DNA of 11,070 nt from an uncultured Clostridia bacterium (GTDB lineage Bacteria; Bacillota; Clostridia; TANB77; CAG-508): positions 1 to 11,070 of the forward strand of contig CANQRO010000049.1 of the NCBI GenBank assembly GCA_947626205.1, in the 5' to 3' direction. Positions 6,163-11,070 of this stretch are shown piece after piece. Position numbers and translations under genes: made by a program. Every line of letters starts with the position of its first letter. The first letter of the stretch is position 1. The notes beneath the pieces are model-generated. The model was not told the DNA's origin, did no database searches, and worked only from the letters and a program-made list of their open reading frames with translations.

Positions 6163-8362
6163 ATGCAAGAAGAAGAAAAAGCAACTATTAATGACTTAAT
6201 AGCCAAAATGAAAAAAAATTATTGGCGCTCTAATTCTAAATTAATATTAAAAGCATATAACTATGCTCTTCTACACCATGGTGATCAGAAAAGAAAATCT
6301 GGAGAACCATATATTCTTCATCCGCTACAAGTAGCGTATACTTTAGCTGAAATTGGACTAGATGATGCTACTATTTGTGCTGCACTTTTGCATGATGTTG
6401 TAGAAGATACGGATGCAACATATGAAAATTTAGTAACAGATTTTGGCGAAGAAATTGCTGTAATGGTAGATGGAGTTACTAAGTTAGGAAAGTTAAATTA
6501 TGCTAGTTTAAAAGAACAACAAGTAGAAGATTATAGAAAAATGTTTTTAGCAATGGGTAAAGACATCCGTGTAATTCTAATTAAACTAGCAGATAGACTT
6601 CATAATATGAGAACTTTAAAGTATTTATCTAGAGATAGACAAATTGCTAATGCTCAAGAAACTATGGATTTATATGCACCACTTGCAAACCGCTTAGGTA
6701 TGTATTCTTTAAAATGGGAATTAGAAGATTTAGCATTTAAATATTTATATCCAGAAGATTATAGAGAAATTGTAGAAGGATTAGATAAAAAAAGAGAAGA
6801 ACGCTTAACTTTCATAGAAAAAATTATGGAAGAAATAAAAAAGGAATTGAAGTTACAACATATAGAAGCAGAAATTACAGGTAGAGCAAAGCACTTATAT
6901 AGTATCTATAAAAAAATGGAAAGAGATAACTGCACATTAGATCAAATTTATGATTTATTTGCACTTAGAATTATTGTAAATTCTGTAAAGGATTGTTATG
7001 CAGCACTCGGAATAGTACATGAATTATATAATCCGATGCCACGGAAGATTTAAAGATTATATAGCAGTACCTAAACCTAATATGTACCAATCTTTACATA
7101 CTACATTAATAGGACCAAAAGGAACACCATTTGAAGTACAAATTCGTACTTGGGACATGCATCACATTGCAGAATATGGTATCGCTGCTCACTGGGCATA
7201 TAAAGAGGCGAGTTTTGCAAAAGGTAAAAAAGCAAATGTGGTTGTTTCAGAAGATAAGTTAGCATGGCTTCGTGAAACACTAGAGTGGCAAAAAGAAATG
7301 CAGGATCCAGAAGAATTTTTAAATACACTAAAAACAGAATTGTTCGAGGATGAAGTATATGTATTTACTCCAAAAGGAGATATTAAAGTATTACCAAGCG
7401 GAGCGACGCCAATAGATTTTGCATATAGTATACATGCTCAAATTGGACACAAGATGGTTGGCTGCAAAATTAATTCAAAAATGATGCCAATTATTACAAA
7501 ATTAAAAAATGGCGATATTGTAGAAATTATGACATCAGATAATGCAAAAGGACCAAGTAGAGATTGGTTGAAATTCGTAAAAAGCAATTCTGCTAAAAAC
7601 AAGATTTTAACTTGGTTTAAAAAAGAGCAACGTGAAGAAAATATCATTAAAGGAAAAGAATTAATAGAAAAAGAAATTAAGAGAATCGGCTTAAATCAAG
7701 CTGAACTTCATAAACAAGAATATATGCAAGTGGCATTAGATAGGTATAAATATCAAACTGAAGAAGATATGTATGCTGCAGTTGGATTTGGAGCAATATC
7801 TGCAGGAAAGATTATAGCAAAAATATTAGAGGAATATAAAAAACTTCATAAAGAAGACGACTTGGAAGAGAAAATAGAAGCGCTAGCTAATGAGAAGAAA
7901 ATAAATCAAAACATGCCAAGAAATGGCATTGTAGTAAAGGGTATAGATAACTGCTTAGTTAAATTATCAAAATGTTGTAATCCAGTACCAGGAGATAATA
8001 TTATTGGCTATATAACAAAAGGAAGGGGAGTATCTATTCATACAACTGAATGTAGCAATGTTAAAGACTTATTACAAGATCCAGATCGTATAATAGAGGT
8101 AGAATGGTTTAACGAAAAGAATTCTGGCTACAATGTAGATATAGAAGTATATTCAAATGATAGAGTAGGTTTACTTGCAGATATTATAGAATCTATATAT
8201 GCTGTAAAAACTAAATTAATTGCAGTTACAAGTAAGCCTAATAAGGATAGAATTGTAATAACAGAAATTACAGTAGAAGTACAAAACCTAGATGAACTAA
8301 ATAAAGCATTAAGTTCTATTAGAAAAGTAAATAGCGTATTTGAAGTAAAAAGAAAGAACTAA
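6163..8362 (+). pseudogene. relA: Bifunctional (p)ppGpp synthetase/hydrolase Rel, frameshifted
   Basis: Two overlapping frames, 6163-7053 (296 residues) and 7019-8362, together encode one Rel/SpoT enzyme, which makes and degrades the starvation signal (p)ppGpp. Removing one base near 7042 gives a continuous 732-residue protein, the normal length. Domains: HD hydrolase (H53, H77-D78, E81-D82, D144), synthetase (about 225-350, with HLYSIYKKM and PKPNMYQSLHTT), TGS (about 393-455, VYVFTPKGD), the zinc-finger-like region (about 590-625, KCCNPVPGD) and ACT (about 659-732). The shift falls exactly at PGRFKD, so the broken form would keep the hydrolase half but lose the synthetase. No slippery sequence or stop of the prfB kind is seen. 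A base-calling or assembly error or a recent mutation is more likely than programmed frameshifting. The ribosome binding site is weak (GGGATG), which suits coupling to recJ. Confidence 0.9.
7042..7042 (+). other. Frameshift site: one surplus base in rel
   Basis: The sequence reads CCA C GGA AGA TTT AAA GAT around this point. Without the C it encodes P-G-R-F-K-D, the expected family sequence. With it the frame reads P-R-K-I and stops at 7051-7053. Confidence 0.85.
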
Positions 8363-8380
8363 GGGAAAATAAATCCACAG

Positions 8381-8399
8381 TGTATTATGTTATAATACA
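8381..8399 (+). promoter_or_regulatory. Extended -10 promoter inside a perfect palindrome
   Basis: TATAAT (8391-8396) is preceded by TGT, an extended -10 that does not need a -35 box; none is seen. It sits inside TGTATTAT-GTT-ATAATACA, a perfect 8-3-8 inverted repeat. A repressor binding here would cover the -10 completely. The site lies 18 bases after the rel stop and would drive the metallo-hydrolase gene with an 85-base leader. Confidence 0.6.
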
Positions 8400-8487
8400 A
8401 TAAATATGATATAAAAAATTTAAAAGAAAGGGATTAATCAATTAAGATAGATTGATATTTCTATATGATTGATTATATGAGTTACAA

Positions 8488-9135
8488 ATGATTTTAAAAA
8501 GATTACAATTACAAACAACTTTAGCGGATTTAACGAATTGCTATATTATTGTAGATGAAAAATCTAAAGAAGCAATGGTTATAGATCCTGCAAGTGAAGT
8601 AGAAAAAATTATAGAGATGCTAGACATATTGAATGCAAAATTAAAATATATATATTTAACACATTGCCATGGAGATCATACTGGCGCAGTGGTAGATTTA
8701 CAAAACAAATATGGAGCAAAAGTACTAATACATAGAAAGGAAAGTGAAAATTTACGAAACCCAGAAATTACTTTAAACTATTATATTGGAATACCAGATA
8801 TTAAATTAGAAGAGGATTCTAGAGTGGATGACGGAGATAAAATTCACGTGGGAGATTTAGAATTTCAAGTAATTCATACACCAGGTCATACAAATGGAGG
8901 AACATCACTTTATTCAGAAAGTGAGAAAATGTTATTTAGTGGAGATACTATGTTTAGAGGTGCTTGGGGAAGAACAGATTTACCAACAGGTAGTCTTATA
9001 GAAATAATGGATTCTATTACAAACAAATTGTTAGTTTTACCAGACGATACAATTGTATATCCAGGGCATGGGAAATCTACTATGATACGAGAAGAAAAGC
9101 CAATCTACTTAGAATTAAGGGAACGTGATTTTTAA
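8488..9135 (+). CDS. Metallo-beta-lactamase-fold hydrolase, glyoxalase II-like
   Basis: A 215-residue cytoplasmic hydrolase of the glyoxalase II (hydroxyacylglutathione hydrolase-like) branch. The full dinuclear metal site is visible: H59-x-H61-x-D63-H64 in THCHGDHTG, H134 in HTPGHT, D153 in SGDT and H194 in YPGHG. The true substrate in Clostridia, which usually lack glutathione, is unknown; a thioester or other thiol adduct is plausible but inferred. The usual C-terminal substrate-binding domain of classical glyoxalase II is absent, as in most short bacterial members. There is no Shine-Dalgarno sequence just before ATG 8488; the nearest (AAAGAAAGGG, 8423-8432) is far upstream. A 9-codon reading frame (8465-8491) ends in an ATGA overlap with this start and could couple translation. 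The gene has its own promoter at 8381-8399 and a terminator follows. Confidence 0.9.
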   Translation: MILKRLQLQTTLADLTNCYIIVDEKSKEAMVIDPASEVEKIIEMLDILNAKLKYIYLTHCHGDHTGAVVDLQNKYGAKVLIHRKESENLRNPEITLNYYIGIPDIKLEEDSRVDDGDKIHVGDLEFQVIHTPGHTNGGTSLYSESEKMLFSGDTMFRGAWGRTDLPTGSLIEIMDSITNKLLVLPDDTIVYPGHGKSTMIREEKPIYLELRERDF

Positions 9136-9156
9136 ATTAAGCATTAAATTAAGCAT

Positions 9157-9203
9157 AATAGCCTAAGACTTTTAAAAACCAGGAAGTCTTAGGCTATTTA
9201 TTG
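9157..9203 (+). terminator. Intrinsic terminator of the metallo-hydrolase gene
   Basis: A perfect 15-bp stem (AATAGCCTAAGACTT at 9157-9171, AAGTCTTAGGCTATT at 9184-9198) with a 12-base loop, followed by TTATTGTT. It is preceded by a short direct repeat, AAATTAAGCAT-like, at 9134-9156. Confidence 0.85.
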
Positions 9204-9283
9204 TTATATTAATATAAATAGTTATAGTTTGGACCAAAATTGAATATACATATGTATTATAAATTATAACTAAGGAGAAAAGA

Positions 9284-10417
9284 ATGATTAATGTAACAGT
9301 AATTAATTTAAGAACCTTAATAAAATATTTCATAATAGCATGTATATTGACTTGTATATTTTTCTTCATAAAAACGGTAACAGATAATAAAAATCAAAAC
9401 GAAAGTAAAATTCTATCTGTTTTTGAAAATATGAGTTTTGTTTCATGCTTAGATGAAACTTTACCTAAAATAGATGGAAATAATAAAATTGCAGTATTAG
9501 AAGAGAGTAGAAAAAGCGTAAGTTTACAAGGTTTTTCTCTAAAACAGATGCTTAGTGTTGAATTAGGAGCTATAAATACTTTAAGTTTAGATAAGGAAAA
9601 TGAAATTGAAAATAAAAATGAAACGAAACCTGAACAAGTAATAAAGGCAGATACAAATGTTGAAACATCACAAATAAATGAAAACAATATTACTCCTAAA
9701 TATAATACTGAATATGGAAGTGTTAAAATAAAAAATGAATCAAGTAAAGAAATTAATATAGATATATTAACACCAAACATTTCATTAGAAAACAAAAAAG
9801 ATGTAATTATTTTTCATACGCACACTTGTGAAAGCTATACACCAACAGAGCAATTTAATTATGTAGCAAGTGGAACATATAGAACCATTGATTTAAATTA
9901 CAGTGTAGCAAGAGTTGGAACAGAACTTACCAATCAATTAAGTAGTTATGGATTTAATGTAATTCATGACCAAACATATCATGATTATCCAGAATATAGC
10001 GGCTCATATGGAAGATCATTACAAACAGTAAAAAATATTTTATCTACTAATTCCACAACACAAATTATAATAGATTTACACAGAGATGCAGTAGGTAGTA
10101 TGCCTAATTATGCTCCATCTGTAAAAATAGGAGACGAAGTGGTAGCACAATTAATGTTTGTAATAGGAACAGATGGGGGAGGCTTACAACATTTAAACTG
10201 GCAAGATAATTTAAAATTTGCAGTAAAAGTACAACAAAAAGCGAATGAATTATATCCTGGATTATTTAGACCAATAATTGTAAGAAATTCAAGATATAAT
10301 CAACACTTAAGTAAAGCTGCAACAATAATAGAAGTGGGAGCAACGGGGAATACAATGGAACAGTGTATGGCAAGCATGAAATATTTAGCCAAAGTTCTAG
10401 ATGAAATAAATAAGTAA
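9284..10417 (+). CDS. spoIIP: Stage II sporulation protein P (SpoIIP)
   Basis: A 377-residue cell-wall amidase/endopeptidase that, with SpoIID and SpoIIM, thins septal peptidoglycan so that the mother cell can engulf the forespore. An N-terminal hydrophobic anchor (about residues 14-30, CILTCIFFFIK at its end) precedes a Lys/Glu/Asn-rich linker of about 130 residues. The catalytic domain runs from about 170 to 375. Family motifs: H178-T-H180-TCESY, D264-L-H266-R-D268-A, RYNQHL, and E350-VGATGNT near the end; the conserved His and Glu residues are the likely metal ligands. AAGGAG (9272-9277) lies 6 bases before the ATG. The gene stands alone between two terminators. In Bacillus spoIIP is driven by mother-cell sigma-E; I could not find a convincing sigma-E site here. 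Confidence 0.93.
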   Translation: MINVTVINLRTLIKYFIIACILTCIFFFIKTVTDNKNQNESKILSVFENMSFVSCLDETLPKIDGNNKIAVLEESRKSVSLQGFSLKQMLSVELGAINTLSLDKENEIENKNETKPEQVIKADTNVETSQINENNITPKYNTEYGSVKIKNESSKEINIDILTPNISLENKKDVIIFHTHTCESYTPTEQFNYVASGTYRTIDLNYSVARVGTELTNQLSSYGFNVIHDQTYHDYPEYSGSYGRSLQTVKNILSTNSTTQIIIDLHRDAVGSMPNYAPSVKIGDEVVAQLMFVIGTDGGGLQHLNWQDNLKFAVKVQQKANELYPGLFRPIIVRNSRYNQHLSKAATIIEVGATGNTMEQCMASMKYLAKVLDEINK

Positions 10418-10424
10418 AAATAAG

Positions 10425-10460
10425 AAGCGGACATTATAAATAATATAGGTCCGCTTTTTT
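10425..10460. terminator. Bidirectional terminator between spoIIP and cotJC
   Basis: AAGCGGAC (10425-10432) pairs with GTCCGCTT (10449-10456), followed by TTTTTT on the plus strand. On the minus strand the same stem is followed by CTTATTTTTA, so it can also end the convergent cotJC transcript. Confidence 0.85.
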
Positions 10461-10461
10461 A

Positions 10462-10496
10462 TTGTATAGGAAAAATCGAAATTTTTTGCTATACAA
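10462..10496. repeat. Long hairpin with CGAA loop
   Basis: TTGTATAG (10462-10469) pairs with CTATACAA (10489-10496). Inside it AAAAAT pairs with ATTTTT across a CGAA loop (10477-10480), with one G-T pair and one bulged G. The result is a 15-bp stem immediately after the terminator. Neither strand has a good T run beyond it, so its role is unknown. Nothing else is seen in 10497-10630. Confidence 0.45.
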
Positions 10497-10630
10497 CAAG
10501 GTTAAGTTACATTAGTCTGTGCATATTTGCGAAGCAAAATACACATGAAGAAGCCATTTTTCTTATAATTTATAATAAGTTTAATTTTATAATATCCTGA
10601 TTTATAACATTACTATATGCAAAACAATTA

Positions 10631-10954
10631 TTATTGTTTATTACATAAGCTATCGCAAGGACTATAATTATTAACCATATCAAAATCTTTTGTACATTCC
10701 ATTAAATCATTATTATTGTTGTTACATCCATTCATAAAGAATTTTTTTTCTGCAAGTTTATCTTGAACACCACGTAAAGCTTCACCAAATCTCTGGAAGT
10801 GAACAACTTCTCTTTGACGTAAGAAACGAAGAGGTTCTACAACATCTGGGTCATCTTTACATAAATTTATTAATTTTTCATAAGTTGCTCTAGCTTTTTG
10901 TTCTGCTGCTACTTTAATGATACAACAACTTAAATTTTGTTGATTTTTTAACAT
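10631..10954 (-). pseudogene. cotJC: CotJC-type spore-coat manganese catalase, C-terminal part only
   Basis: The family match runs from V at 10912 to the stop at 10631 (93 residues): AAEQKARATYEKLINL, DPDVVEPLRFLRQREVVHFQRFGEAL and onward. Full-length CotJC proteins are about 190 residues or more, so the N-terminal half with the first metal ligands is missing. The ligands of the second half are kept: Glu in AAEQKA and His in VVHFQRF. The open frame reaches an ATG at 10954, but the 14 residues before the match (ending SCCIIK) are not CotJC-like and no ribosome binding site precedes that ATG, so independent expression is doubtful. The C-terminus carries an unusual Asn/Cys-rich tail (CNNNNND, then three more Cys). 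The break is abrupt and abuts repeats and a foreign-looking frame, as expected from an insertion. Confidence 0.75.
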
Positions 10955-11017
10955 TCATTGTTGTATTATTCTAGCTTCTTCTATGTTATAGCCAGAATAA
11001 TACAACAATTAAATTTT
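10916..11017. repeat. Junction repeats: two direct copies and one inverted copy
   Basis: TTGTTGTATTATTCT (10958-10972) and AGAATAATACAACAA (10994-11008) form a perfect 15-bp inverted repeat, extendable to 20 positions with one mismatch. On the minus strand, AAAATTTAA-TTGTTGTATTATT (ending 10996) and AAAATTTAAGTTGTTGTATCATT (ending 10916) are direct repeats with one gap and one mismatch. All of this lies in the 96 bases between the stop codon at 11009 and the start of CotJC similarity at 10912. There is no good T run, so it is not a typical terminator; recombinase binding sites are a possible reading. Confidence 0.65.
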
Positions 11018-11070
11018 CCAATGTATCTTAATTGTTTTCTTGTGAGTTTTTGGGTCTTTCTGTCCAACCT
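11009..11070 (-). CDS. Last codons of an unidentified protein, possibly a serine recombinase
   Basis: On the minus strand one frame enters from beyond the window and ends at a TAA (11009-11011). Its last 19 residues are Lys/His-rich and end in THKKTIKIHWKI. Many serine recombinases end in a short basic beta-strand of this type, which suggests but does not prove that family. Two other frames are also open at the window edge (one closes at 10982), so even the choice of frame is uncertain. Confidence 0.3.
   Translation of the reverse strand, partial: VGQKDPKTHKKTIKIHWKI

Noticed and set aside
7030..7053. Programmed ribosomal frameshift in rel
   Set aside because: There is no slippery heptamer, no in-frame stop at the shift point and no stimulatory stem or internal Shine-Dalgarno sequence; a plain one-base insertion explains the data.
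9205..9260. Sigma-E promoter for spoIIP
   Set aside because: TATATT and CATAT-like boxes exist, but none pair at the right spacing, so no site is claimed.
9172..9369. Minus-strand 65-codon frame before spoIIP
   Set aside because: It overlaps a terminator and the start of spoIIP, and its hydrophobic product mirrors the spoIIP membrane anchor on the other strand.
1..11070. CRISPR array or rRNA gene
   Set aside because: No regularly spaced repeat series and no rRNA-like conserved GC-rich stretch is present on either strand.

Overview
The window comes from a strongly AT-rich, spore-forming low-GC Firmicute, most likely a member of the Clostridia. Support: near-consensus AGGAGG ribosome binding sites and TTGnnA/TATAAT promoters, a spoIIP gene, the C-terminal part of a CotJC-type spore-coat manganese catalase, and the recJ-rel-metallo-hydrolase order usual in Clostridia. 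The species cannot be fixed from sequence alone.

Layout. Positions 1-531 hold no convincing protein gene. They contain a promoter-like site, a hairpin-rich stretch ending in an intrinsic terminator (about 123-250, a possible small RNA), and a pair of GC-richer hairpins (342-391). Positions 541-1458 are a two-gene operon of unknown function with a strong promoter and its own terminator. Positions 1459-1910 are non-coding and carry a second, diverged copy of the 195-250 terminator module, so the unknown operon lies between two related repeats whose left edge looks like a tRNA 3' end (possible attachment-site remnants). Positions 1911-4273 are a metal-resistance unit: promoter, operator, a CadC/SmtB-type ArsR repressor and a Cd/Zn/Pb-type P1B ATPase, closed by a terminator. 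Positions 4393-9203 are a housekeeping block: recJ, a bifunctional (p)ppGpp synthetase/hydrolase gene (rel) broken by one extra base near 7042, and a glyoxalase-II-like metallo-hydrolase with its own extended -10 promoter. Positions 9284-10460 are spoIIP and its terminator, which can serve both strands. The right end (10631-11070, minus strand) is a cotJC gene lacking its N-terminal half. It abuts a repeat-rich junction and the last codons of another minus-strand reading frame that may be a recombinase.

How the parts work together. CadC would hold the cad promoter shut until Cd, Zn or Pb displaces it, and the ATPase then exports the metal. RecJ (DNA repair) and Rel (stringent response) are co-directional and probably cotranscribed. 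SpoIIP and CotJC are both sporulation proteins, active in engulfment and in the coat respectively, and their genes are convergent.

The most interesting point is the cotJC truncation. A sporulation gene that stops abruptly next to inverted and direct repeats and a possible recombinase tail is what one end of a skin-like element would look like, that is, an element excised in the mother cell to rebuild the gene. A simple decayed gene is the main alternative, and the window ends too early to decide. The second point is the single-base frameshift in rel, which falls in the codons for the RFKD motif of the synthetase domain.
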